A model generated the notes under the pieces. The model did no database searches and was not told the origin of the DNA. It saw only the letters and a list, made by a program, of their open reading frames with translations. From Alcaligenaceae bacterium (GTDB taxonomy: Bacteria > Pseudomonadota > Gammaproteobacteria > Burkholderiales > Burkholderiaceae_B), in NCBI GenBank assembly GCA_013416435.1, contig JACCEN010000015.1, positions 124,001-188,000 on the forward strand: a stretch of 64,000 nt of DNA, read 5' to 3'. Shown one piece after another: positions 7,861 to 16,271 of the stretch. How positions within the stretch are numbered: position 1 is the first letter of the stretch; each line of letters starts with the position of its first letter. The translations under genes were made by a program, and so were the position numbers.

Positions 7861-9593
7861 CGCCGCAGCCCGACGTAATCAGCACCGACATCCTGATCCT
7901 GGGCTCCGGCGGCGCCGGCCTGTTTGCGGCCCTGCATGCGCACGACACGGACCCCTCCCTGCACATTACCGTGGCGGTCAAAGGCCTGCTGGGCAAATGC
8001 GGCTGCACGCGCATGGTGCAGGGCGGCTACAACGTGGCGCTGGCCGAGGGCGATTCCGCTGAGCGGCATTTCATGGACACCATCACCGGCGGCAAATGGC
8101 TGCCCGACCAGGAACTGGCATGGACGCTGGTGAACAAGGCCATCGAACGCATCCATGAGCTCGAGAACGAGCTGGGCTGCTTCTTCGACCGGAATGCCGA
8201 CGGCACCCTGCACCAGAAAGCCTTTGCCGGCCAGACTTTCGATCGCACCGTGCACAAGGGCGACCTTACCGGCATCGAGATCATCAATCGCCTGGCCGAA
8301 CAGGTTTGGGCGCGCAAGATCCATCGCCTGGAAGAGCATCGGGCGATCGAACTCATTCCTTCCGCCGATGGCGCGCGCATCGCCGGCGTGCTGATGATAG
8401 ACCTGCGTTCCGGGCAGTATCGCCTGGTGCGCGCCAAGGCCGTGCTGCTCGCCACGGGCGGTGGCCCCACCATGTACAAGTTTCATACCCCATCGGGCGA
8501 CAAAAGCTGTGACGGCCTGGCCATGGCGCTGCGCGCCGGGCTGGGGCTGCGCGACATGGAAATGGTGCAGTTCCACCCCACCGGCCTGCTGGCCGGCTCC
8601 GATACCCGCATGACGGGAACCGTGCTCGAAGAAGGGCTGCGCGGCGCGGGCGGCTACCTGCTGAACGGGCAGCGCGAACGCTTCATGCACAACTACGATC
8701 CGCGCGGCGAACGCGCCACGCGCGACGTCGTCTCGCGCGGCATCTACGCGGAAATGCGCGCGGGCCGCACGTCGCCGAACGGCGGGGTGTACATCCAGAT
8801 GAGCCACCTGGGCCCCGACAAAGTGCGCAAGCAGTTCAAGGGTATGGTCGAACGCTGCGGGGACTGCGGCTTCGACCTGGCCGGCGGCCTGGTCGAGGTC
8901 GTGCCGACCGCCCACTACATGATGGGCGGCGTGGTCTTCAATCCCGATTGCAGCACCGAATGGCCCGGCCTGTTCGCCGCGGGCGAAGACACGGGCGGCG
9001 TGCACGGTGCCAACCGGCTTGGCGGGAACGGCGTGGCAAACTCCACGGTCTTTGGCGGCATCGCCGGCGACAGCATGGCGGCGTGGGTGCGCGGCAAGGC
9101 GCTGGTCGACGTCGACCAGGCCAGGCTGCAGCAGGCTATCGCCGCCGCCGAGCGGCCATTCGCGCATCCCGGCGGTGACCTGCATGCCTTGCGCGAGCGC
9201 CTGTGGGACTGCATGTGGGACGACGCCGGCATCGTGCGCGATGAAGCCGGGCTCAAGCGGGCGGCCGCCACGCTCGACGCGCTTCATCAAGAGCTTGAAA
9301 GCATCGGCGTCGCCGACGGGAATCGCGCCTACAATCTGACCTGGCACGATTGGCTGAACCTGGACAGCCTCATACACGTCAGCAAGGCGATCGTCAGCGC
9401 CGCGCTGGCCCGCGAAGACTCGCGCGGAGCGCATTTTCGCGAAGACTACCCAGACGTGCGCGATCTGGAGAACTCCTGGTTCTCGGTGATGCGCCTGCAC
9501 AACGGAGACATGCAATTGACAAGACAGCCGGTCAGCTTCACCCGCGTTCGGCCGGGGGAGTCCATCCTTCTGGAAGACGAGGCCCAGGCATGA
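7857..9593 (+). CDS. SDH/FRD-type flavoprotein subunit with Cys at the usual FAD-linking His position
   Basis: Catalytic FAD subunit of 578 residues. The dinucleotide motif ILGSGGAGLFAAL is near the N-terminus. Substrate and catalytic residues of the succinate dehydrogenase family are conserved: His240 in QFHPTGL, His353 in AHYMMGG, Arg387 in GANRLGGN. The segment that carries the covalent FAD histidine in SdhA/FrdA (SHTVSAQGG type) reads GCTRMVQGG here, with Cys50 at the histidine position. FAD is therefore probably bound non-covalently, or differently linked. It lies sixth in the operon, after the hydratase, rather than next to the FeS gene. Confidence 0.92.
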   Translation: MTPQPDVISTDILILGSGGAGLFAALHAHDTDPSLHITVAVKGLLGKCGCTRMVQGGYNVALAEGDSAERHFMDTITGGKWLPDQELAWTLVNKAIERIHELENELGCFFDRNADGTLHQKAFAGQTFDRTVHKGDLTGIEIINRLAEQVWARKIHRLEEHRAIELIPSADGARIAGVLMIDLRSGQYRLVRAKAVLLATGGGPTMYKFHTPSGDKSCDGLAMALRAGLGLRDMEMVQFHPTGLLAGSDTRMTGTVLEEGLRGAGGYLLNGQRERFMHNYDPRGERATRDVVSRGIYAEMRAGRTSPNGGVYIQMSHLGPDKVRKQFKGMVERCGDCGFDLAGGLVEVVPTAHYMMGGVVFNPDCSTEWPGLFAAGEDTGGVHGANRLGGNGVANSTVFGGIAGDSMAAWVRGKALVDVDQARLQQAIAAAERPFAHPGGDLHALRERLWDCMWDDAGIVRDEAGLKRAAATLDALHQELESIGVADGNRAYNLTWHDWLNLDSLIHVSKAIVSAALAREDSRGAHFREDYPDVRDLENSWFSVMRLHNGDMQLTRQPVSFTRVRPGESILLEDEAQA

Positions 9594-11266
9594 CGGCGGC
9601 GCTTCGAGGGGCCGACATGCTGGCCCGCGCCCTGCGGCAGGCGGGGGTGGACACCATTTTCAGTTTGTCCGGCAACCACATCATGCCGGTCTACGACGCG
9701 CTCTACACCGAAAAGCTGGGCCTGGTGCATACACGGCATGAAGGCGCTGCGGTGCACATGGCCGATGCCCATGCCCGCCTGACGGAGCGGGCGTCGGTTG
9801 CGCTGGTGACGGGCGGGCCCGGGCATGCCAATGCCGTTTCCGCCTTGTACACGGCCTACATGTCGGAATCGCCCGTCGTGCTGCTGTCGGGCCACGCGCC
9901 CTTGAATCAGCTCGGTCGCGGCGCCTTTCAAGAAATGGACCAGGTCGCCATGGCTCGACCCGTGGTCAAGGAAGCCTGGGCAGCCACCGATCCGGACACG
10001 ATCGCGCATGATTTCGCCCGCGCCTGCCGCTTGGCCTTATCGGGCCGCCCAGGGCCGGTTCACCTTAGCCTGCCCACCGACGTGCTGGAAGGCAAGGCGT
10101 CAAATGCCATGCCGCCCGAAGCCGGCGACTTCAACGCTGAGGCGTTGCCGCTGTCCGCGCAAGACGCGCACGCCTTGTTCGTGCGGCTCAGGCAGGCGCG
10201 GCGGCCTTTGATCCTGTCCGGGCCGCAGGGCTTGACGGACAGTGGCCGCCAGGCACTGCAGCGCTTGCAGGAAGCCTGCGGCGTCCCGGCCATCGCCACG
10301 GAAAGCCCGCGTGGCAGCAACGATCCGGCGCTAGGCGCCTTTGCGCCGCTGCTGGCGCAGGCCGACTGCGTGCTGTTGCTGGGCAAGCGGCTGGACTTCA
10401 CGCTGGGGTTCGGCAAGGCGCCGGTTTTCGCCGACGATTGCATCTTCCTTCAGGTGGACGCCGACGAAGACGAATTCCGGCGCAGCGCCGAAGCCCTCGG
10501 CGACCGCTTGCGTGCCCGCAGCCGGGCCGACTTCCGTTCGGCCGCCGCCGCCCTGGTGGCCGCGACGGCCGACGAAGGCTCTTGGCGCATGGACGCCGAT
10601 TGGCCCGAACGCGTGCGGAATGGCGTCGCTTATCGGCCAGAAGCCTGGCGACAGCAGGCCGCGGCGGCATCCAGCGCGTCGGCAGGGTCCACGCCGAGTC
10701 CCCTGCATCCCGCCGCCTTGTGCGCCGCCGTTCAGCCCTTGCTGGACAGCCATCCCGATGCCGTGCTGGTGGTCGATGGCGGGGAATTCGGGCAATGGGC
10801 CCAGGCCTGCCTCAGTGCGCCGCATCGCGTCATCAACGGCGCGGCGGGCGCGATCGGCGCCGCGCTACCCATGGCCATCGGCGCCAAGCATGTCTATCCG
10901 GATGCGCCCGTCGTTGCCCTGATGGGCGACGGCACCTTCGGCTTTCATTGCGCCGAACTGGATACAGCCCTGCGTTGCGGGACGCCCATCGTGTGCGTCG
11001 TGGGCAACGATGCGCGCTGGAACGCGGAATACCAGATACAGCTGCGTAGCTACGGCGCCGATCGCACCATAGGCTGCGAGCTGCTTCCGTCGCGCTACGA
11101 TCGCGTTGCGGTAGCGTTCGGCGGGCATGGCGAGCACGTGGACGCCGCGGCCGAACTGCCCGGCGCACTCGCGCGCGCCATGCAGTCAGGCCTGCCGGCT
11201 TGCATCAACGTTGCATTGGATGGCCTGCCCGCGCCGGTCGTGCGTCAAGTGCAACAATCTGCTTGA
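9590..11266 (+). CDS. thiamine diphosphate-dependent enzyme (acetolactate synthase-like)
   Basis: ThDP enzyme of 558 residues with the standard three domains. The N-terminal pyrimidine-binding domain has catalytic Glu51 in RHEGAAVHMA, the middle domain spans about 190-320, and the C-terminal pyrophosphate domain contains GDGTFGF (from about residue 446) and the downstream Asn in VGNDARWN. It starts at an ATG overlapping the flavoprotein stop. The family includes acetolactate synthase, 2-oxoacid decarboxylases, sulfopyruvate decarboxylase and sulfoacetaldehyde acetyltransferase; the sequence does not obviously match the last. Its place after an oxidation and a hydration step suggests it acts on a 2-oxo acid made from the hydroxy acid, but no dehydrogenase lies between. 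Confidence 0.87.
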   Translation: MTAALRGADMLARALRQAGVDTIFSLSGNHIMPVYDALYTEKLGLVHTRHEGAAVHMADAHARLTERASVALVTGGPGHANAVSALYTAYMSESPVVLLSGHAPLNQLGRGAFQEMDQVAMARPVVKEAWAATDPDTIAHDFARACRLALSGRPGPVHLSLPTDVLEGKASNAMPPEAGDFNAEALPLSAQDAHALFVRLRQARRPLILSGPQGLTDSGRQALQRLQEACGVPAIATESPRGSNDPALGAFAPLLAQADCVLLLGKRLDFTLGFGKAPVFADDCIFLQVDADEDEFRRSAEALGDRLRARSRADFRSAAAALVAATADEGSWRMDADWPERVRNGVAYRPEAWRQQAAAASSASAGSTPSPLHPAALCAAVQPLLDSHPDAVLVVDGGEFGQWAQACLSAPHRVINGAAGAIGAALPMAIGAKHVYPDAPVVALMGDGTFGFHCAELDTALRCGTPIVCVVGNDARWNAEYQIQLRSYGADRTIGCELLPSRYDRVAVAFGGHGEHVDAAAELPGALARAMQSGLPACINVALDGLPAPVVRQVQQSA

Positions 11267-11273
11267 GGCTTGC

Positions 11274-12056
11274 ATGACGCTTTGGGTAATCATCGGCATA
11301 GGCAGCGCGATGGCGGGATTCGTGCAGGGCCTTGCCGGTTTCGGCTTCGGCCTGGTGTCGCTGGCCATCTGGTCCTGGGTGCTGGAGCCCGCTTTGGCCG
11401 TGCCCGTCGTCGTATTCGGTTCGCTCGTCGGCCAGTTGCTGGCCTGCGGCTCGCTGCGCGAGGGCTTTCGCTGGGACCGCGTCCGCCCCTTTTTGCTCGG
11501 CGGCATCGTCGGCATCCCCACCGGCTTGTGGCTGCTCGACATGATGGACCCCCTGTTCTTCAAGTTCGGCGTGGGGCTGTTGCTGGCCGTGTATTGTTCG
11601 TCCATGCTGCTCATCCAAGGGGTCAGACCCCGCATGGGGTCTGACCCCGACATTGACCCCACCATCGCCCCGGGCGGCCGCATGGCGGACGGCGTCATAG
11701 GCTGGGTGGGCGGCACCATGAGCGGATTCGGCGGGCTGCCCGGCGCCATCCCCACCCTGTGGTGCACCTTGCGCGGCTGGCCCAAGGATCAGCAGCGCAC
11801 GGTGTTCCAGGCCTTCAACCTTTTCATGCACATGCTGACGCTGACGGCTTTCGCCATCCATGGCCTGCTGACCCGGGAAATCCTGGAGATCTTCGCCTTC
11901 GTCGCGCCCGTCATCGTCATCCCGTCCTTGCTGGGCATCCGTCTGTACAAACGCTTTTCCGACAGCGCCTTCAAAGCCGTCGTGCTGGCCCTGCTGGCGA
12001 TCTCGGGCCTGATGCTGCTGCTGTCCACGGCACCGAAAATATGGGCGCTGGTTTAG
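11274..12056 (+). CDS. TauE/SafE (sulfite exporter family) membrane protein with in-frame repeat
   Basis: Polytopic membrane protein of 260 residues with the family signatures AGFVQGLAGFGFGLV in the first helix and GGTMSGFGGLPG in the second half. The ATG at 11274 is 7 bp after the ThDP enzyme stop, so it closes the operon. TauE/SafE proteins are linked to export of sulfite and other organosulfur products. A complete palindromic repeat (11619-11648) is translated in frame in the loop between the two halves (VRPRMGSDP, about residues 116-126) without breaking the frame. The stop TAG overlaps the next repeat array. Substrate assignment is by family and the sulfolactate genes nearby. Confidence 0.85.
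   Translation: MTLWVIIGIGSAMAGFVQGLAGFGFGLVSLAIWSWVLEPALAVPVVVFGSLVGQLLACGSLREGFRWDRVRPFLLGGIVGIPTGLWLLDMMDPLFFKFGVGLLLAVYCSSMLLIQGVRPRMGSDPDIDPTIAPGGRMADGVIGWVGGTMSGFGGLPGAIPTLWCTLRGWPKDQQRTVFQAFNLFMHMLTLTAFAIHGLLTREILEIFAFVAPVIVIPSLLGIRLYKRFSDSAFKAVVLALLAISGLMLLLSTAPKIWALV
11619..11648. repeat. single palindromic repeat inside TauE-family gene
   Basis: Exactly one 30-bp unit with centre GCAT. Because 30 is a multiple of three and this frame has no stop, the reading frame is preserved. Confidence 0.95.
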
Positions 12057-12205
12057 GGGTCAGACCCCGTACGGGGTCTGACCCCAGCGCGTTTCTTCGT
12101 TCCGGGGTCAGACCCTTTCATCCGCCTCGTTCCGGGGTCAGACCCTATAGGGTCTGACCCCACCTCGACGATCCTGGGGTCAGACCCCGCATGGGGTCTG
12201 ACCCC
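12056..12205. repeat. palindromic repeat array between convergent genes
   Basis: About four copies, complete and half, including a shorter version with centre CTATAG. It fills nearly the whole gap between the exporter and the first TTT receptor gene. There is no T-tract, so it is not a classical terminator. Confidence 0.95.
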
Positions 12206-12215
12206 TCGCCACACA

Positions 12216-13208
12216 TCAATTGATCTTGATGTTGCGTTCCTTGATCACCTTGGTCCAGTTCGCGGATTCCGCGTCCATGGCCTTCTTGAACTCGGCGGGG
12301 GTGTTGCCGACGGCGGTCATGCCTTGGTCTTCGAGGCGCTTCTTGATGTCCGGCATAGCCAGGACTTTCGCGGTGTCTTTCTGGATCTTGTCCACGATTT
12401 CCTTGGGCATGCCTTTGGGCCCCACGAAGGCGAACCAGCCCGAGTTCTCGAAGCCGGGGACGCCGGCTTCGGACACGGTGGGCAGGTCGGGCAGCATCTT
12501 CGCGCGCGTCTTGCTGGTGACGGCCAGGGCGTTGAGCCGGTCGGCCTGCGCCAGCGGCGTGACGGCACCGATGTTGCCGACGATGAAGTCGATCTGGCCG
12601 GCCATCAGATCCGTATAGGCGGCCGCCTCGCCGCGATAAGGCACGTGCGTGACGTCGATCTTGGACGCATAGGCGAAGTTCTCGCCCGCCATATGGACCT
12701 GGCTGCCCAGGCCGGCCGAGCCCATGTTCAGTGTCTTCGGATTCTTCTTGGCCAGGTCGATCAGCTCTTGCAGCGTCTTCACCGGGAGCTTCTTGGCCGT
12801 GACCACCACCATCGGGCCTTCCGCCACATTGGTAATGAGCTCGAAGTCTTTGTTGACGTCGAACGGCAGGTTCTTGTACAGATGCGGGTTGACGGTCAGG
12901 ATGCTGCCGGAAGCCAGTAGTATGGTGTGCCCGTCGGGATTGGCCTTGGCGACGATGGCAGCGCCGATGTTGCCGCCGGCGCCCAACTTGTTCTCGATGA
13001 CGACGGTCTGTTTCCAGAGCTCGCTCAGCTTGGCGCCGATGAGGCGCCCGACGACGTCGGTGGTGCCGCCCGGGGAAAAGGGGATGATGATGGTGACCGG
13101 CCCGGTTGGCCAGTTTGCGGCGGTAGCGGGAGCGGTCAGGCCGGTGGCAAAAGCGGTGGCGGCGAGCAACAGGGCGGCCCGTCGCAATGGTCGAAAGCGA
13201 TGTTGCAT
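12216..13208 (-). CDS. Bug-type TTT substrate-binding protein 1
   Basis: Periplasmic solute receptor of the tripartite tricarboxylate transporter (Bug) family, 330 residues. The ATG at 13208 is preferred over the upstream TTG because GGAG lies six bases before it and it gives a clean signal peptide (MQHRFRPLRRAALLLAATAF, cleaved after about ATAA). Family hallmarks are IIIPFSPGGTTDVVGR, NKLGAGGNIGA and DGHTILLASG. It is the last gene of the minus-strand series suyA-suyB-Bug2-Bug1, so it probably binds a substrate of that pathway. No TctA or TctB membrane genes are in the window, as is common for orphan Bug receptors. Confidence 0.92.
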   Translation of the reverse strand: MQHRFRPLRRAALLLAATAFATGLTAPATAANWPTGPVTIIIPFSPGGTTDVVGRLIGAKLSELWKQTVVIENKLGAGGNIGAAIVAKANPDGHTILLASGSILTVNPHLYKNLPFDVNKDFELITNVAEGPMVVVTAKKLPVKTLQELIDLAKKNPKTLNMGSAGLGSQVHMAGENFAYASKIDVTHVPYRGEAAAYTDLMAGQIDFIVGNIGAVTPLAQADRLNALAVTSKTRAKMLPDLPTVSEAGVPGFENSGWFAFVGPKGMPKEIVDKIQKDTAKVLAMPDIKKRLEDQGMTAVGNTPAEFKKAMDAESANWTKVIKERNIKIN

Positions 13209-13276
13209 GAAAGTCTCCAAATGTGTTTATACATACTGAGTGCTGCCAAGAGTTGCGTTGTTGCGGAAAAGAACGA

Positions 13277-13388
13277 GGGGTCGTCCCCCGTACGGAAAAG
13301 AATAAGGGGTCAGGCCCCATGCGGGGTCTGACCCCAGTGGGCCGGATTTCCGAAAGAACGGGGTCAGACCCCTCATGGGGCTGACCCC
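13277..13388. repeat. palindromic repeat array between two Bug genes
   Basis: A degenerate copy (GGGGTCGTCCCCC), one near-complete copy with centre ATGC, and one copy missing a base in the right arm (CATGGGGCTGACCCC). Damaged copies like these show decay of older units. Confidence 0.9.
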
Positions 13389-13413
13389 GGCGGACTGGGC
13401 GGAAACATCAAGG

Positions 13414-14427
13414 TCAGGTCACCGAGATGCCGGCGCTCTTGATGATGTCGCGCCAGCGCTTGACCTCGCTTTCCAGGTGCTGCTTGAATTCCGCCGGATT
13501 GCGGGGTTGGGGAATGAAGCCGAGCTTGATCATGGAGTCGCGCATGCTGGGCTGGTTGACCTGGGCCACGATGGCCGTGCCGATCTTTTGCACGATGTCG
13601 TCCGGCGTGCCGGCCGGCGCGAGCACGCCCGTCAGGTTCTCGACGATCAGGTCCGGCATGCCGGCCTCGGCGACCGTGGGCACGTCGGGAAGATCGGGGC
13701 TGCGTTTCGTGGTGGTGACGGCCAATGCGCGCAGGGCACCGCTTTTCACATGCGACAGCGATTCCGGGTAGTTCGAGAAGATGACGTCCAGGTGTCCGCC
13801 CATGAGATCCGTGAGCGACGGAGCGCCGCCTTTATATGGGATGTGGACCAGCTTGTTGCCGGTCAGGCGCTGGTACAGGGCCAGGGTAAGGTGCGGGGGC
13901 GTGCCATTGCCGCTGGAGCCTGCGTTCAAGGTCCGGGCCTTTGCGGCCTTGTCCAGGTCGGCCATGGTCTTGATGTCGCTTTTGGCGTTCACGACCACCA
14001 TCATCGACGAGGCGGCCAGGCCCGCCACGGGAACCAGATCCTTCAGAAGGTCATAGCCGGCGCGGCCTTCGAACAGCGTTGCGTTGGAGGCATGGGTGAG
14101 CGTGATGGCCAGCCAGGTATAGCCGTCGGGGGTGGACCGGGCCACATGGGCGGCGCCGATGTTGGCGCTGCCGCCGGCCTTGTTTTCGACGACGACGTTC
14201 CAGCCATGGGCATCGGACAAGGTCTTGGCCACCGCGCGCGCGGCGACGTCGGTCAGCCCGCCGGGCGCAAACGGCACGACATAGTTAATGGGACGGCCGG
14301 GCCAGCCGTCGGCGGCCGCCGCCAGGACGGCTCCGGGCAGCAAGCCGCCCAGGCCTGCCGCGCCCGCAGCCTGCAGCAGCTTGCGGCGCACGGGATCAGC
14401 ACAGTGCAGGGAAGAATTGGGTTTCAT
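13414..14427 (-). CDS. Bug-type TTT substrate-binding protein 2
   Basis: Second Bug-family periplasmic receptor, 337 residues. The N-terminus has PVRRKLLQAAGAAGLG, an RR-containing signal that resembles a Tat signal but lacks a perfect consensus. Mature-domain hallmarks are VVPFAPGGLTDVAAR, NKAGGSANIGA and PYKGGAPSLTDLMGG. RBS GGAGGT precedes the ATG. It lies between suyB and Bug1 on the same strand, separated from each by repeat arrays. Two receptors beside one lyase suggest capture of related sulfonates or enantiomers; this is inference. Confidence 0.92.
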   Translation of the reverse strand: MKPNSSLHCADPVRRKLLQAAGAAGLGGLLPGAVLAAAADGWPGRPINYVVPFAPGGLTDVAARAVAKTLSDAHGWNVVVENKAGGSANIGAAHVARSTPDGYTWLAITLTHASNATLFEGRAGYDLLKDLVPVAGLAASSMMVVVNAKSDIKTMADLDKAAKARTLNAGSSGNGTPPHLTLALYQRLTGNKLVHIPYKGGAPSLTDLMGGHLDVIFSNYPESLSHVKSGALRALAVTTTKRSPDLPDVPTVAEAGMPDLIVENLTGVLAPAGTPDDIVQKIGTAIVAQVNQPSMRDSMIKLGFIPQPRNPAEFKQHLESEVKRWRDIIKSAGISVT

Positions 14428-14460
14428 GTCTCTACCTCCTTTGTGGATTCTAATTGTGAT

Positions 14461-14588
14461 GGGGTCAGACCCGAGTTGTAGCGCGGAGGGGTCAGACCCC
14501 GTACGGGGTCTGACCCCCTTGACCCCGAGTTTTGCGAGATGGGGGGGATCGCAAGGCCGGGGTCAGACCCCGTACGGGGTCTGACCCC
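14461..14588. repeat. palindromic repeat array between Bug2 and suyB
   Basis: A half copy followed by two full palindromes with centre GTAC. It sits in the spacer of a likely polycistronic unit, where REP-like hairpins could stabilise or process mRNA. Confidence 0.93.
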
Positions 14589-14609
14589 CTGGGCCCCCTT
14601 AAACCTCCG

Positions 14610-15785
14610 TTAAGCGCTTTCGAACAGGCGCGTCAGTACGAATTCACGATGGCCCAGGGCCTCGGCGGCGGTCCAGCGGCCGTTGGCGGTGGCCAGCATG
14701 CATTCCAGCAGCTTGTCGCCGGCTTGGCTGAGATCGATCTCGCGTTGCAGCAGGCCGGAGGTGTCGACGTCGATGTGCTCCGACATGGTGCGGACCGTGC
14801 GCGGGTTGGCGCAGATCTTGATCACGGGCAGGATGGGGTTGCCGATGACGTTGCCCTGGCCGGTGGGGAAGAAGTGCACGGCATAGCCGGAAGCCGCGCA
14901 CAGGGTGACCATCTCGGCCGCCGCCGACGACGAATCCATGAACCACAAGCCGCTGCTGGTCGGGGTTTCGGCCTTGTCCAGCACGCCGTCCACCTTGCAC
15001 ACCTTGCCGATCTTCTGGATGTTGCCCAGCGCCTTTTCCTCGATGGTGGTCAGCCCGCCCGCGATATTGCCCTTGGTGGGCTGGGATTCGGACAGGTCGC
15101 TGGTCTTCCAGCGGTTGATCATGTCCTGATAGCGATTGAACATGAACATGAAGCGCTCGCGCACCTGGTCGTTCGCGCAGCGCTCGGCCACGATGTGCTC
15201 GCCGCCCGTCAGTTCCGACGTTTCACCGAAGACCAGCGTGGTGCCCAGCGGATAGAGCTTGTCGAACGCATTGCCCACGGTGGGGTTGGCGCCACAGCCC
15301 GAGGTCGTGTCGGATTCGCCGCACTTGGTCGACACCCAGAGGTCGCTGATGGGGCATTCCTCGCGGCTGAGGCCGGTGGCGTAGTGAACGAATTCCTTGG
15401 CTTTCCGCGAAGCGCGCAGGATGGTGTCGTGGTCGCCGTGCAGTTCGATGCCGAATCCGGCCACGGGCTTGCCGGTGGCGGCAATGGCGTCCACCACGCG
15501 CTTGGTCCAGCCTTCTTCGATGCCGATGACCACGACTGCCGCGACGTTCGGGTTGCTGCCGGTACCGATCAGCGTGCGGAAATGCAGTTCCAGGTCTTCG
15601 CCGAATTGCAGGCGGCCGTAGGGATGCGGCAAGGCCATCGTGCCCTTGATGTTGTTGGCGACGGCTTCGGCGGCCGCGTTGGAAATGTCGTCGACCGGCA
15701 GGATGATGACGTGGTTGCGCACACCGACGCGTCCGTTGTCGCGGCGATACCCCATGAACGTGGTGTTGGCGGAAATGACAGCCAT
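14610..15785 (-). CDS. suyB: (S)-sulfolactate sulfo-lyase large subunit (UxaA/altronate dehydratase family)
   Basis: Large subunit, 391 residues, of the UxaA/GarD dehydratase family. It begins with the typical [18 protein letters not shown] and contains [28 protein letters not shown] and [13 protein letters not shown], as SuyB does. SuyAB removes sulfite from (S)-sulfolactate, leaving pyruvate, and uses iron. Altronate dehydratase UxaA is the main alternative, but that enzyme is a single chain with its SAF domain fused. Here the SAF-type domain is a separate 93-residue gene just upstream, as in suyAB, and both neighbouring dehydrogenase families match the sulfolactate racemase pair. I infer suyB with good but not complete certainty. 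Confidence 0.85.
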   Translation of the reverse strand: MAVISANTTFMGYRRDNGRVGVRNHVIILPVDDISNAAAEAVANNIKGTMALPHPYGRLQFGEDLELHFRTLIGTGSNPNVAAVVVIGIEEGWTKRVVDAIAATGKPVAGFGIELHGDHDTILRASRKAKEFVHYATGLSREECPISDLWVSTKCGESDTTSGCGANPTVGNAFDKLYPLGTTLVFGETSELTGGEHIVAERCANDQVRERFMFMFNRYQDMINRWKTSDLSESQPTKGNIAGGLTTIEEKALGNIQKIGKVCKVDGVLDKAETPTSSGLWFMDSSSAAAEMVTLCAASGYAVHFFPTGQGNVIGNPILPVIKICANPRTVRTMSEHIDVDTSGLLQREIDLSQAGDKLLECMLATANGRWTAAEALGHREFVLTRLFESA

Positions 15786-15828
15786 GTTGAAACTCCTTAT
15801 TGACCTATGGATATATGGGGTGAAGCGC

Positions 15829-16110
15829 TTACCAGCGTTTGGTTTTGATGTTCTGTACGTGGGCGTGGTCGCCGGCCTTGATCGGCGCCACCACCTTGCC
15901 GATGTCGATGCCGTATTTGTAGACGGTGTCGCCCACGGCCATGTCTTTCAGGGCGACCTTGTGGCCGATGGGGATGTCTTGCTGGGCCTTGACATGGATG
16001 AGCTTGTCTTCATCCATGATCCAGGCGGTGAGCTCTGTGCCCGCTTTGATGTCTTCCACAACGGCGACGGCGACCGTGTCCTTGGAGTCGTGCAATACGG
16101 CATGAATCAT
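15829..16110 (-). CDS. suyA: (S)-sulfolactate sulfo-lyase small subunit (SAF domain)
   Basis: Small subunit of 93 residues made of one SAF domain, the substrate-entry domain that is fused to the N-terminus in altronate and galactarate dehydratases. Key stretches are [30 protein letters not shown] and [19 protein letters not shown]. The ATG at 16110 is chosen because AGAGGAAG lies just upstream; a longer frame reaches 16167 but includes the leader. suyB begins 43 bp downstream. A strong promoter lies about 70 bp upstream on the same strand. First gene of the minus-strand sulfolactate unit. Confidence 0.85.
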   Translation of the reverse strand: MIHAVLHDSKDTVAVAVVEDIKAGTELTAWIMDEDKLIHVKAQQDIPIGHKVALKDMAVGDTVYKYGIDIGKVVAPIKAGDHAHVQNIKTKRW

Positions 16111-16179
16111 TTTCTTCCTCTCTATAAAAAACCGCCGGCGCGGCATGTGGGAGTGGCCGGTCGGCACCGTGTGTAAGCA

Positions 16180-16208
16180 ATATTATTCGTGCATAACATC
16201 CATGTCAA
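16180..16208 (-). promoter_or_regulatory. predicted sigma70 promoter for suyAB
   Basis: On the minus strand: -35 TTGACA (16208-16203), 17-bp spacer, -10 TAATAT (16185-16180). This is a near-consensus promoter. A putative operator lies 4 bp upstream of the -35. Confidence 0.75.
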
Positions 16209-16212
16209 GCAT

Positions 16213-16241
16213 ATCATATAGATGATTGATATGAGGTATCA
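16213..16241. promoter_or_regulatory. putative operator between suyA and GntR gene
   Basis: ATCATATAGATGATT (16213-16227) contains the inverted arms ATCAT/ATGAT around 4 bp. It is followed by a second inverted repeat, TGATA-N5-TATCA (16227-16241). A 14/15 match to the first element precedes the slcC promoter at 17242-17256. Probable binding site of the GntR regulator encoded at 16272. Confidence 0.6.
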
Positions 16242-16271
16242 TTTACACTGTGCGGTCTACAGTCATTTGCC

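Noticed and set aside
9590-11266. ThDP enzyme as sulfoacetaldehyde acetyltransferase (Xsc)
   Set aside because: The N-terminal sequence looks like generic acetolactate synthase-type proteins and not like Xsc as remembered; only the ThDP family call is supported.
12056-12205. Palindromic arrays as rho-independent terminators
   Set aside because: Stems are strong but none is followed by a T-tract, and several lie within operons or inside coding frames. Terminator function cannot be claimed from sequence.
14610-16110. Altronate dehydratase (hexuronate pathway) for the UxaA-type pair
   Set aside because: UxaA carries its SAF domain fused, and no hexuronate genes are nearby, whereas both sulfolactate dehydrogenase families are. 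Kept as alternative only.
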